DNA from: UBA9659 sp965208605 | GTDB taxonomy: Bacteria; Pseudomonadota; Gammaproteobacteria; Pseudomonadales; Azotimanducaceae | Length of the DNA stretch: 64,000 bases | Assembly: GCA_965208605.1 (NCBI GenBank) | Contig: OZ242345.1 | Location: 1,860,001-1,924,000, forward strand | Reading direction: 5' to 3' | Shown here: in pieces, positions 1 to 8,116 of the stretch | How the letters are laid out: each line of letters opens with the position of its first letter | Position numbering within the stretch: position 1 is the first letter of the stretch | The notes under the pieces: model-generated | What the model was told of the DNA's origin: nothing | The model's input: only the letters and a program-made list of their open reading frames with translations | Database searches by the model: none | Program-made: the position numbers and the translations under genes

Positions 1-1101
1 TTTTATTTCCGAATCCCAGTAGGCACCCTTGACCAGCCGAACCGCCAACCGCCGGCCGACCCGACGCGCCAGAGCATCCGCCCAGTTAATCACTTCCAAA
101 GCCGGCTTTTGATAGGCTTGCACTGCTAGCCCAAAGCCATGCCAGTCTGCTAGGTCCGGGTCGGTAAATATCTGCTCAATCACCTCAAGGGAAATATCCA
201 GCCGCGAGGATTCCTCAGCATCCAGGGTGAAGCCTATGGCATGTTGCTTCGCTGCCATGACCAGTGTTTTTACACTAGAGACTAACTCCGTTTTTACAGA
301 TTCAAACTGCGCATATTCATATCGCGGATGCAGTGCAGACAACTTCACGGAAATGCTTGCTTTTTGAGCGGGCGCCCGGGATGCAGACGCCGCGCCGATC
401 TTTTCTATCGCTTCAAGGTAGGCCTGGTGGTATTGAGCGGCATCCGCCGTGGTGCGGGCGGCTTCCCCCAGCATGTCGTAAGAATAGGTAAAGCCCGATG
501 ACTCTGCTTCTTTTGCGCGCTCAAGGGCGCTTTCAATGTCTCGCCCGAGGACGAACTGGGCACCGAGAATTTTCATCGCATAACGCATGGCTGAACGGAC
601 CACAGGTTCACCAAGACGTGCTAGAGTTTTCCCCAATAGACTGGCAGGTTGATATTCCGAAGCATTGAGAGTGGTAACCTTGCCGGTTAACAAGAGTCCC
701 CAGGCAGACGCATTGACGAAGAGGGAATCGCTTTGCCCAAGATGAGATGCCCAATCAGCACCGCCAAGCCGATCTTGAATCATGCGATCAACAGTTGCCT
801 TATCTGGAATCCGCAGCAGGGCCTCAGCAAGACACATGAGCACTATGCCTTCTTCTGATGACAGGGAAAATTCGTGTAACAGTGCGTCCACGCCACCCTG
901 ATTGGTTTGCTCTTTCCGAATGACACCCACCAATGCATGCGCACGTTTCCAGGCGGCATTTTCCACCGATGGCGACAGGGTTGCAGCGTCAATCAATTGC
1001 GCCAGAACCTGAGATTCACCTAGCCCGGCGACTCGTCTTATGGCGCATCGGGCAGAGTCTTCAGATAATTGCGGGAGATGTTTAATCATTGTTTTTTGCA
1101 T
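1..1101 (-). CDS. putA: Bifunctional proline dehydrogenase / glutamate semialdehyde dehydrogenase PutA, N-terminal part (cut by window edge)
   Basis: PutA oxidises proline to pyrroline-5-carboxylate with FAD and then to glutamate with NAD. Only the first 367 codons lie in the window; the gene runs off the left edge. The reading shows proline dehydrogenase landmarks: FTLDAEESSRLDISLEVI in the middle of the visible part and VRLVKGAYWDSEIK at the edge, the latter being the conserved strand with the substrate-binding Arg/Lys. The start chosen is the ATG at 1101 (MQKTMIKHLPQL); the ATG at 1089 is in frame and possible. There is no N-terminal ribbon-helix-helix domain, so this looks like a PutA form without the autoregulatory DNA-binding domain. 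It is read away from the helicase gene at 1211. The aldehyde dehydrogenase half is inferred from family architecture and is not visible here. Confidence 0.9.
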   Translation of the reverse strand, partial: MQKTMIKHLPQLSEDSARCAIRRVAGLGESQVLAQLIDAATLSPSVENAAWKRAHALVGVIRKEQTNQGGVDALLHEFSLSSEEGIVLMCLAEALLRIPDKATVDRMIQDRLGGADWASHLGQSDSLFVNASAWGLLLTGKVTTLNASEYQPASLLGKTLARLGEPVVRSAMRYAMKILGAQFVLGRDIESALERAKEAESSGFTYSYDMLGEAARTTADAAQYHQAYLEAIEKIGAASASRAPAQKASISVKLSALHPRYEYAQFESVKTELVSSVKTLVMAAKQHAIGFTLDAEESSRLDISLEVIEQIFTDPDLADWHGFGLAVQAYQKPALEVINWADALARRVGRRLAVRLVKGAYWDSEIK

Positions 1102-1210
1102 TCGTGGTCATGGTCTGAAATCTCTGGTAGGCTTGCCTGTTCTGGACTAACTAGAGTAATGAAGCTAGTAAACCTCTACACTGAACCTGAAGCAATAATA
1201 CAATACAAAA

Positions 1211-2284
1211 ATGGCTAGAGAAGCGTGGTACATCAACGAATCGGAGTTGGATGATTATCAAATTCCGATTGTTCAAAAAAAGATAGGCAGTTCCTTTATT
1301 GTTCAAGGCTGTGCGGGCTCCGGGAAGACGGTATTAGCCTTATGGAAAGCTAGGAAAATTGCTGATAGGAATCTGGGTAGCTTCTACGTTGTTGTTTACA
1401 CCAGGGCATTACGGCAGTTCCTCAATGATGGTGTAGGTGAAATCGGTCTTTCTGAGAATAGAGTAGTCTATTATAACCTCTGGAAATATCAGTTGAATAA
1501 ACCCAGAGCAGATTTTGTAATTGTAGATGAAGCTCAGGATTTCACAAAAGAAGAACTTACTGATCTACAAAAATCAGCAAATAAAGCCTTCATCCTATTT
1601 GGTGATACAGATCAGCAAGTTTATAAAGATTGGAAGGATGTGATGAGAATGGAGGATATTGCTCATCATACAAAGCTAAAAATGGAATCATTAGTTCTAA
1701 ATCATCGACTCCCAAAGACAATAGCTCGCGTTGTCCAATATCTTAATACTACCGGTGACCGTTTGGAAAGCAGATGTACAAAAGAAGGATCAAATAAACC
1801 CTACTTGGCCAATATAAATTCTGTAGAAAAACAGCTGGATTTCATTAAAAATACGATAGAGGAACGTAGTTACACGGATGTTGCGATTCTATTTTGCGAT
1901 AATCAGTCAGTGAAAATGGCAGATGAATACTTTAAAAAATCAAATTTCCTGGTCGAAGCAAAATATGGAAACAGGTCTCAATATGATGAAAAGTTCAATC
2001 TTAATTTTGATAGTGAAAACCCAAAATTAATGACATATCACAGCGCCAAAGGGCTACAGTTTGAAGCTGTTTTCGTCCCAGAATGTACAATGGATAATTT
2101 GCATAATAAAAAGAATGATTACAGAAATGCACTGTATGTAGCTCTGACAAGAGCCTATCAAGATTTATTTATTTTATACTCAGATAAGCTGATTAATCTA
2201 CTGGATAAAGTGCCAGAAAATTTATTTGAAATAGTTGATGGAAATGATGAACAGTCTGAATTTGATGATGATCTACCCATATAG
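1211..2284 (+). CDS. Small superfamily I (UvrD/Rep-like) DNA helicase or NTPase
   Basis: This 357-residue protein has the motor motifs of superfamily I helicases in order: GCAGSGKT (motif I, residues 33-40), FVIVDEAQD (motif II, DEAQD at 106-110), LFGDTDQQVY (motif III), NHRLPKTIARVV (motif IV), MTYHSAKGLQFEAVFV (motif V) and YVALTRAYQDLF (motif VI). It is about half the size of UvrD or Rep, so the accessory 1B and 2B domains must be small or missing. The gene is clearly more AT-rich than putA and guaA on either side. It is followed after 11 nt by the 652-residue gene at 2296, so the two probably form one transcript. The family also includes GajB of Gabija, but no OLD-family nuclease partner is present. 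The ATPase assignment is firm; a role in defence is inference. Confidence 0.85.
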   Translation: MAREAWYINESELDDYQIPIVQKKIGSSFIVQGCAGSGKTVLALWKARKIADRNLGSFYVVVYTRALRQFLNDGVGEIGLSENRVVYYNLWKYQLNKPRADFVIVDEAQDFTKEELTDLQKSANKAFILFGDTDQQVYKDWKDVMRMEDIAHHTKLKMESLVLNHRLPKTIARVVQYLNTTGDRLESRCTKEGSNKPYLANINSVEKQLDFIKNTIEERSYTDVAILFCDNQSVKMADEYFKKSNFLVEAKYGNRSQYDEKFNLNFDSENPKLMTYHSAKGLQFEAVFVPECTMDNLHNKKNDYRNALYVALTRAYQDLFILYSDKLINLLDKVPENLFEIVDGNDEQSEFDDDLPI

Positions 2285-2295
2285 AAAGAAATAGG

Positions 2296-4254
2296 ATGGA
2301 AACTTATTACTACATACCTGTAAGTAGTTTAAACTTCAGTAATATTCTTTCTTCAGAGAGCGTATCCCCCAGAGCTTTTTATGAGAAGAGAGGCTACGGT
2401 TTCAAAAGATTTGAAAGAATTTCTGCCAATCCTTTTGATTACTTTCTTTTAGCATATAGTGCTGTCCCAAGGGTCGAGGCATCTATAAGTGACAGGGTAG
2501 CATATACAATATACATAGCGGTGCCTGAAGAATTTCTTCATGAGGGGAGTGGAAAAAGTCGCTTTAAGGATATCACAATCATCCAAGTAGATCGTCCCGT
2601 ATATTTAAATTACAAAGACTGTCACTTTGTTGTCAATGATCTTTCCGCAAAAACAGAATTAGAATCTACTGCACGAAGTAGCATTGAAGCCAAGTATTCT
2701 GATTTGTATATGAAGACAATGCTTACCCTTGATGATGGAAGTCCTGCAATTGATTCTTTTGATTGGACTGAATCTTATCTTGGTGGTATCTGTGAGAGAA
2801 AAACTATTAATCAAAAGCATCTTGAGTCAGATCAAAAGATCAACAAAATAAAAGGTTTTATTTATGCTTTTGTGTGTGGAAAGATTAAAGAACAATCAAA
2901 AGACGTTATAGAAGCTAAAAGATGCATCAAGGATTTCATTAATATCTTTTCATTCTTAATGAATAATTTCTCTTCTGCATCACGAGACAATCACAATGGA
3001 AATAATAAGTCAGATAAAAAATACATAAATAATCAAATTGATAAATTACAAAATATAAAAAAAAGAATTGAAAAGCTATTCAATGAAAATACAAAAAATA
3101 GCATTCAAGAAAGATTTTCTATTGACGATAAAAAATTAGAAGAATTGAAAGCATGCATTGACAAGAAAAATGGAATCTCCATCTATGAAATAATGGGGAG
3201 GTATGTAAACCAAAACCAGAGAGAAATTTTTTCAGTTGCTGAACGATTGGGTGATCTTTTATATTCATTAGAAAAATATAATCAATGTAATCACGTTGTT
3301 ACTTATGAGAGATTAATTGGCGATTTTAGTTCGGTTAAACGTGAGATCGAATCAACTTTGTCTAGTCATGAGAACAAAGAAATCAGATCTGTTTCAGTTA
3401 AAAATATTCCGGTTGAAGTAGGTAAAGAATTTTTGCCTGAAAAATTTTTCTTTGATGAATTGGATGATAAAGAAAATAGATATTGGAAAATCATAATAAA
3501 CGAATTATTAAGTAGAGTAGAACTATCTACAAGCAATGACATTGCACAACAACGAGAAGGGATCATAGCGAGTGTTAAGAACGCCTTCCGGGATGAATTT
3601 AAAAATCATAAATTAAATAAAGAATTATCGTACCTTCATAAATTGCAAACTAGCTTGAAGAAGGTTGGAATAGGTTTCAAACCAAATGATTCTGAAAATT
3701 TACCTCTTCAATCATTTGCCTGTTTTTTGTCCAGATTTGCTGAACTGGACAAACTTCAAGATTATATGGAAAAGAACGAATTCTCTAATTACAGCCTGGC
3801 TTATGGTAATTGGGGGGCAGCTTATGGTTATGCGAATTTGTCGAAGCTATTGCTCGCTCCTCTTGTCTTCAATAGGGATGCACTCGAAGTAGTACTAAAA
3901 TTTACAACCAATCTTCAAAAAAGAGACCTGACTGATACTGGAGATGATTCTTCAGTAAAAGAACCGGCAGCCATGCCGCATGAGAAGGAGATGGAGAAAT
4001 TATTTAGAGATTCGATAACAACAAATCAGAAATTTAGAAATAAGGACTGGATTGATGCAGTCGTATGTTGCTTCGTCGCAGTAAACAAAAAACACCAACA
4101 CCAAGATGACTTATTAAATAAGATCGCTAGTAAGTGCGTAGAAGAATTCGAATCAGAGATAAAAAAGAAAGGAAAGAAATTGCGCGGTTTTGGCCCTGCT
4201 AAAATTAAAGAAGCTGTCAAGATGTATACGGGTTTCGCTGCATCTCGGCAGTAG
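2296..4254 (+). CDS. Uncharacterised 652-residue protein paired with the SF1 helicase
   Basis: I do not recognise a named family. The protein is 652 residues, rich in Lys, Asn, Ile and Glu, and strongly AT-rich at DNA level. The N-terminal 150 residues look like a folded beta-rich domain (METYYYIPVSSLNF, then FERISANPFDYFLLAYSAVP). Residues about 230-300 are highly charged and probably coiled coil. The C-terminal part (from about residue 470) is mostly helical and ends in a basic stretch (EIKKKGKKLRGFGPAKIKEA). No signal peptide, membrane segment, P-loop or obvious nuclease motif is visible. It starts 11 nt after the helicase stop and ends well before guaA, so its only partner is the helicase. 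A joint function, for example nucleic-acid surveillance or defence, is inferred only from the pairing and the foreign base composition. Confidence 0.7.
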   Translation: METYYYIPVSSLNFSNILSSESVSPRAFYEKRGYGFKRFERISANPFDYFLLAYSAVPRVEASISDRVAYTIYIAVPEEFLHEGSGKSRFKDITIIQVDRPVYLNYKDCHFVVNDLSAKTELESTARSSIEAKYSDLYMKTMLTLDDGSPAIDSFDWTESYLGGICERKTINQKHLESDQKINKIKGFIYAFVCGKIKEQSKDVIEAKRCIKDFINIFSFLMNNFSSASRDNHNGNNKSDKKYINNQIDKLQNIKKRIEKLFNENTKNSIQERFSIDDKKLEELKACIDKKNGISIYEIMGRYVNQNQREIFSVAERLGDLLYSLEKYNQCNHVVTYERLIGDFSSVKREIESTLSSHENKEIRSVSVKNIPVEVGKEFLPEKFFFDELDDKENRYWKIIINELLSRVELSTSNDIAQQREGIIASVKNAFRDEFKNHKLNKELSYLHKLQTSLKKVGIGFKPNDSENLPLQSFACFLSRFAELDKLQDYMEKNEFSNYSLAYGNWGAAYGYANLSKLLLAPLVFNRDALEVVLKFTTNLQKRDLTDTGDDSSVKEPAAMPHEKEMEKLFRDSITTNQKFRNKDWIDAVVCCFVAVNKKHQHQDDLLNKIASKCVEEFESEIKKKGKKLRGFGPAKIKEAVKMYTGFAASRQ

Positions 4255-4405
4255 CATTACTCAATCTGAAAATCTCTGCTGTCCTGATTTCAACTAAGCT
4301 GAGCGCATAAAACTCACATCTAATTATTACATTATGCTCAGCATACATAGCCTCATGTAACCATAGTCCCGTATAATCCAGCCTTCACCAATAGCCAGCT
4401 TATCT
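4255..4405 (+). promoter_or_regulatory. guaA promoter region
   Basis: The 151-nt gap between the 652-residue gene and guaA contains a perfect TATAAT at 4372-4377, placed 28 nt before the guaA ATG. I see no good -35 hexamer at 16-18 nt spacing (AGCCTC is what sits there), so the promoter may be weak or activator dependent. No purine riboswitch-like fold is evident in so short a leader. Confidence 0.45.
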
Positions 4406-5992
4406 ATGCCGTCAACCCATCCCGACATTCATCAAGAAAAAATCCTGATCCTGGACTTCGGTTCTCAGTACACCCAGTTGATAGCCCGTCGCCTGCGCGA
4501 GGTGGGTGTCTACTGCGAGATTCATCCCTTCGATCTTGAAGCCGCTGAGGCCTTGAACCTTGCGCCTAGGGGCATAGTCCTGTCTGGGGGTCCTGAATCG
4601 GTTATTGCGGACGACCGGCTGCATGTGCCGGATTATGTTTTCACTTTGGGCGTCCCGGTGCTGGGCATCTGTTACGGCATGCAAGCGATGGCAGAGCAGC
4701 TTGGCGGGCAGGTGACAACTTCCAGCAGACATGAGTTTGGATATGCGCGAGTCAATCTGTCCGGGGGAAATACTTTGCTCGGCAGTCTGTCCGATGCAAC
4801 CGGTGAAGACCCGCCTTATCTTGATGTCTGGATGAGCCATGGCGACCAGGTAGTACAGGCACCCGAGGGTTTTGAAGTTGTCGCTAGTAGCACCAATACC
4901 GACATTGCTGTAATAGCGGATGAGCAGAGAAAATTCTATGGTGTTCAATTTCATCCTGAAGTCAATCACACCCTTCAAGGCATGGCTATATTGAATCGGT
5001 TTGTAAAGTCTGTCTGCAGCTGTCAAGCACTCTGGACGCCCGCGAGTATAGTGCAGGATATTATTGATACTGTGCGAGCAAAGGTCGGCAACAGCAGGGT
5101 GTTGTTGGGCGTTTCTGGCGGCGTGGATTCTTCCGTCGTGGCGGCGCTCTTGTCAAAGGCAATAGGCGAGCAACTCACCTGTGTGTTTGTTGACAATGGT
5201 CTATTGCGGCAGGATGAGGTAGCGCAGGTCAAGCAGATACTGGGCGATGATAATTTTGCACTGAATATTATTAATGTGTCTGCTGAGGAAAAGTTCCTCA
5301 ATAATCTGCAGGGTGTAGCTGACCCGGAACAAAAAAGAAAAATTATCGGTAATACTTTTATTGAAATCTTTGACGAGGAAGCAGCAAAAATTATCGATGT
5401 CAAATTCCTTGCCCAGGGGACCATCTATCCTGATGTGATTGAGTCGGCTGGCAATAAAAATGGCAAGGCACATGTCATCAAGTCGCATCATAATGTGGGT
5501 GGTCTGCCAGATGACATGCATCTGGAGCTTATTGAACCCCTGCGGGAACTGTTCAAAGACGAAGTCAGGAAGATCGGTCTGGAAGTGGGACTCACTCAGG
5601 AGCTGGTCTTCCGTCATCCCTTCCCGGGTCCTGGGCTGGGCGTTCGAATTATGGGAGAGGTGAAAAAGCAATACGCCGACCTCCTGCGACAAGCCGACGC
5701 CATCTATCTGGAAGAACTACGACAGGCTCAGCTATACGACAAGGTGAGCCAGGCTTTTGCTGTGTTTCTACCGGTGAAATCAGTCGGGGTGGTTGGCGAT
5801 GCCAGGCGATATGAATATGTGATTGCTTTGCGGGCTGTTGAAACTGTTGATTTTATGACTGCAAGCTGGGCACGGTTGCCTTATGACTTCTTGGAAAAGG
5901 TATCATCACGAATTATTAACGAAATACCCAGTGTCTCCCGGGTGACTTATGATATATCAAGTAAGCCTCCGGCAACGATTGAGTGGGAATAG
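4406..5992 (+). CDS. guaA: GMP synthase (glutamine-hydrolysing)
   Basis: GuaA makes GMP from XMP, ATP and glutamine in the cytoplasm. The 528-residue protein has the full layout: a class I glutamine amidotransferase domain with the nucleophile motif GICYGMQAM (Cys near residue 90) and the catalytic His-Glu in VQFHPEVNHT, an ATP pyrophosphatase domain with the P-loop LLGVSGGVDSSVVAALL near residues 232-248, and the C-terminal dimerisation domain ending RVTYDISSKPPATIEWE. The length is typical. guaB, its usual neighbour, is not upstream; the AT-rich helicase pair is there instead. The 3' end of guaA is a known integration site for genomic islands, and an echo of its last codons reappears at 6987-7009. 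Confidence 0.98.
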   Translation: MPSTHPDIHQEKILILDFGSQYTQLIARRLREVGVYCEIHPFDLEAAEALNLAPRGIVLSGGPESVIADDRLHVPDYVFTLGVPVLGICYGMQAMAEQLGGQVTTSSRHEFGYARVNLSGGNTLLGSLSDATGEDPPYLDVWMSHGDQVVQAPEGFEVVASSTNTDIAVIADEQRKFYGVQFHPEVNHTLQGMAILNRFVKSVCSCQALWTPASIVQDIIDTVRAKVGNSRVLLGVSGGVDSSVVAALLSKAIGEQLTCVFVDNGLLRQDEVAQVKQILGDDNFALNIINVSAEEKFLNNLQGVADPEQKRKIIGNTFIEIFDEEAAKIIDVKFLAQGTIYPDVIESAGNKNGKAHVIKSHHNVGGLPDDMHLELIEPLRELFKDEVRKIGLEVGLTQELVFRHPFPGPGLGVRIMGEVKKQYADLLRQADAIYLEELRQAQLYDKVSQAFAVFLPVKSVGVVGDARRYEYVIALRAVETVDFMTASWARLPYDFLEKVSSRIINEIPSVSRVTYDISSKPPATIEWE

Positions 5993-5997
5993 GAAAA
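5974..5997 (+). repeat. guaA 3'-end copy of an attachment-site-like direct repeat
   Basis: The last codons of guaA (ACG ATT GAG TGG GAA TAG) plus GAAAA are echoed at 6987-7009 as ACT ATT GAG CGG GAA TGA AAAA. The shared core is ATTGAGYGGGAAT. Genomic islands are known to integrate at this end of guaA and leave such repeats. The match is imperfect, so this would be an old event. Confidence 0.45.
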
Positions 5998-6252
5998 CAA
6001 TAAAAACTGTTGAATGGTTAAGAGATGAGGTTGTTTTATACGGTGGTTGTGTTCAAGAACATCAGATAAAAAGAAAAAAGTGCGGCTACGCTTAAGTGAG
6101 CTAAATGCTGAAAATGAATTGGATGTGTTGAACGAATGGTGGTGGTGAGAGGGCTGTCGTAAGTTGCGACAAACCGCGCAACACCCACAGTTACAAAATT
6201 TTTTCATTACCGATTATCATCAATTTTTTATACTTATTTGCAGGAGTAAAAC
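5993..6252 (+). other. Intergenic segment after guaA with an eroded coding remnant
   Basis: 260 nt without an intact gene. Two overlapping frames look protein-like and could be joined by a frameshift near 6082: one reads TVEWLRDEVVLYGG, the other RLSELNAENELDVLNEWWW and stops at about 6149. I cannot assign a family. AGGAG at 6242-6246 belongs to the next gene. Confidence 0.3.
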
Positions 6253-6873
6253 ATGGGATCAATTAGCGATGAAAAAAAGAAGAATGCTTGTGGGATTATT
6301 GAAAAATTCAACTTGAAAGACTTAAAGTTAAAGCTAGACAGCGATAGTTATATAGCTTCATATATTTATTCATATCCAATTTTGCTTAAATCTTCAGATT
6401 CACTAGTCAGACATTTAAAAGAAGATGCCGCGTTGACAATTTCTCATATTGCCTATGGCTGGATGCCAACAATTTTGAAGAATGTCATAATTGAGGACAA
6501 ATATCGGAAAAATATAATAACGGCACAAAACATTTCCGGATTAGATAAGGCATCTGAGCTCATTAAAAAACTTCCCCAAAAATCACCGATAAATAATTCA
6601 TGGGTTGGATTGAGTAAGGTGCTTCATTTTATAAATCCAAATGTCTTTCCTATCTGGGATAGCAATGTAGCAGCATGTTTTGATATGCACTATCACGCCA
6701 CTTACAACAAGCAATGTGTTTATGATGATTACTTACAATTTATATTCTCTAATTTTGATAGAAAAAAAGTATCGGAAGTAAAATCTATCTACGAGGAACA
6801 TGCTAAATATCGCATTAGTAAAGTAAGAGCACTTGAATTTTTGATGTTTATTGCTGGCGGGGAGATTCTTTAA
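6253..6873 (+). CDS. Uncharacterised AT-rich 206-residue protein
   Basis: A 206-residue hypothetical protein with a good AGGAG ribosome-binding site 6 nt before its ATG. It has no signal peptide or membrane span. The most feature-like stretch is WVGLSKVLHFINPNVFPIWD (about residues 117-136) followed by DSNVAACF. This is reminiscent of helical proteins of the HhH-GPD/OGG-fold type that carry a NP..FPIWDS-like motif, but I cannot confirm a helix-hairpin-helix or a catalytic Asp. Codon use and AT content differ sharply from guaA. The gene sits alone between the two guaA-3'-end echoes (5974 and 6987), so it is probably cargo of a small inserted element. Function unknown. Confidence 0.6.
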   Translation: MGSISDEKKKNACGIIEKFNLKDLKLKLDSDSYIASYIYSYPILLKSSDSLVRHLKEDAALTISHIAYGWMPTILKNVIIEDKYRKNIITAQNISGLDKASELIKKLPQKSPINNSWVGLSKVLHFINPNVFPIWDSNVAACFDMHYHATYNKQCVYDDYLQFIFSNFDRKKVSEVKSIYEEHAKYRISKVRALEFLMFIAGGEIL

Positions 6874-7071
6874 AAAAGAAACAAAGAAAAAGCATCACCA
6901 TCAAAACCTTGACCAAAACAAAAAAGCATAAAATCACTACCCTGAAACGCACTCCAGACAAGGGTTTCAGAGGTAGGTGCTTGTGTAACTATTGAGCGGG
7001 AATGAAAAATTAATCCTCAGAATCCGATATAAATTATAGAAGTTTATGCATGCACAGCAATGATACCCTTG
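6874..7071 (+). other. Gap between the 206-residue gene and the RES/Xre promoter
   Basis: The region is AT-rich at its left end and holds a short imperfect hairpin (CTGAAAC at 6952, GTTTCAG at 6974) that might terminate the upstream gene, although no U-tract follows. The second guaA-end echo lies at 6987-7009. Confidence 0.3.
6987..7009 (+). repeat. Second copy of the guaA 3'-end repeat (attachment-site-like)
   Basis: Reads AACTATTGAGCGGGAATGAA, matching the guaA terminus at 5974-5997 except for scattered changes. Translated in the guaA frame it gives T-I-E-R-E-stop, against T-I-E-W-E-stop in guaA. It may mark the far end of an element that inserted at guaA. Confidence 0.4.
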
Positions 7072-7136
7072 ACTGTAACACTACAGTTTACTAGGCTGTA
7101 TTGAGATACTGTAAAAATACAGTAATGGAGGTGAAC
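7069..7136 (+). promoter_or_regulatory. Promoter and two palindromic operators of the RES/Xre module
   Basis: Two copies of ACTGTA-N4-TACAGT lie at 7072-7087 and 7108-7123 (the second extends to a 7-bp arm, 7107-7124), 36 bp apart start to start. TTGACT at 7069-7074 could be a -35 with TAGGCT at 7092-7097 as a poor -10 (17-bp spacer), which would put one operator over the -35 and the other near the start point. This layout fits autorepression by the antitoxin-toxin complex. GGAGG at 7127-7131 serves the ATG at 7137. Confidence 0.6.
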
Positions 7137-7535
7137 ATGGCTGTTCAAACCGAACAACTGCTACAGGGTGGTGCCAGTGTCACCAGCTCACTGCTGCCGG
7201 CGATTTTCAATATCTTCAGCCAGTGGTGCCTGACCGGTACCCAGCAGATGACTCTGTTGGGGCTCAGCAACGAGAAGACCTTCTACAACTGGAAGAGCCA
7301 GCCGGAAAAGGCCAGGTTGACCCGGGACCTACTGGAACGGGCCAGCTATATCTTGGGTATCTATAAGTCCTTGCAAATCCTGTTACCTGACCAGGCAATG
7401 GCCGAGCAGTGGTTGGCCACACCCAACGATAACCCGCTGTTCAATGGCACAGCGCCGCTGGCTCGGTTGCTGTCTGGGCAGGTGGTGGACCTGGCCCTGG
7501 TCAGGAATTTCCTTGATTCCGAACAAGGTGGCTAG
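7137..7535 (+). CDS. MbcA/ParS/Xre-type antitoxin of a RES toxin
   Basis: A 132-residue protein that should neutralise the adjacent RES-domain toxin and repress the operon. The sequence has the family's split layout: an N-terminal helix-turn-helix-like part (WCLTGTQQMTLLGLSNEKTFYNW) and the C-terminal MbcA/ParS domain with LLERASYILGIYKSLQILLP, then EQWLATPNDNPLFNGTAPL and a final ARLLSG-type segment. The ATG at 7137 is chosen because GGAGG lies 5 nt upstream; an in-frame TTG at 7101 falls within the operator. The stop overlaps the toxin start by 1 nt. The antitoxin looks intact while the toxin is truncated. Confidence 0.85.
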   Translation: MAVQTEQLLQGGASVTSSLLPAIFNIFSQWCLTGTQQMTLLGLSNEKTFYNWKSQPEKARLTRDLLERASYILGIYKSLQILLPDQAMAEQWLATPNDNPLFNGTAPLARLLSGQVVDLALVRNFLDSEQGG

Positions 7536-8116
7536 TGATTGATACCAATGCCCTGCCCGGCAGTGCGGTAAATGAGCCCGTCTATCGGGTCATACTGTCA
7601 CGCTATCCCCAGATTAGCCTGTTCACGCGCGTCTCCAGTCCACAGGATTGGGACCTGCTCTATGCCATTGAGTCCCTGACCAATCCCAGGCTGCGGGATG
7701 CAGTCGGCGACATTCGCCTGGTGCCACCAGAAGACCGGGTCTACGGTGATGGCGCGTCCTGGATCATGGCGGCCTTCACCCACCCACCGGTGGATGGTCG
7801 CGGTGGCCGTTTTAACCGGAATTTTGGTATCTATTACTGCGCAGCTGATGAGGCAGTGGCCATCGCCGAGTCTTCGTTCCACCGAGCGCGATTCCTCTGG
7901 GAATCCAGAATCGAAAAGACGACTCAAGAGATGCGTGTTATTCGAGCGCAGTTGGGGCCAGCCACCCTGCATGACTTGCGGCACCTGAACGGGCATGCCA
8001 TCTACGACCCCGATGATTATAATCAAGCGCAGCAGCTTGGTTACGCGTTGCGGAATGCCAAAAGTTACGGTGTTCACTTTCAATATGTTGCCTGTTTCCA
8101 TTGGTGTATTTGGTAA
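7535..8116 (+). pseudogene. RES-domain toxin, 3'-truncated at the junction with qatA
   Basis: RES toxins degrade NAD+ and are paired with Xre/MbcA-type antitoxins. This 193-residue reading has the expected start (VYRVILSRYP), the conserved GRGGRFNRNFGIYYCAADEAVAIAE block with the Arg/Tyr/Glu-type active-site region, and YALRNAKSYGV. After about position 8072 family similarity stops: the last residues (HFQYVACFHWCIW) are qatA DNA read in another frame. The usual end (a conserved SVRHPGG-like strand and about 30 more residues) is missing, so the toxin is probably inactive or crippled. The truncation point coincides with the missing 5' end of qatA, which suggests one deletion or insertion joint near 8072-8085. 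The ORF could still be translated and couple to qatA. Confidence 0.8.

Noticed and set aside
4255..4405. Purine riboswitch before guaA
   Set aside because: The leader after the likely start point is only about 20 nt, too short for an aptamer.
4412..5692. Several long minus-strand frames under guaA
   Set aside because: guaA is certain from its motifs on the plus strand; these frames have no motif and are shadows.
7995..8084. Upstream ATG at 7995 as the qatA start
   Set aside because: The 30 codons before 8085 are RES-toxin DNA read out of frame with no KAP similarity. It remains possible that they are translated, but they are not an ancestral QatA N-terminus.
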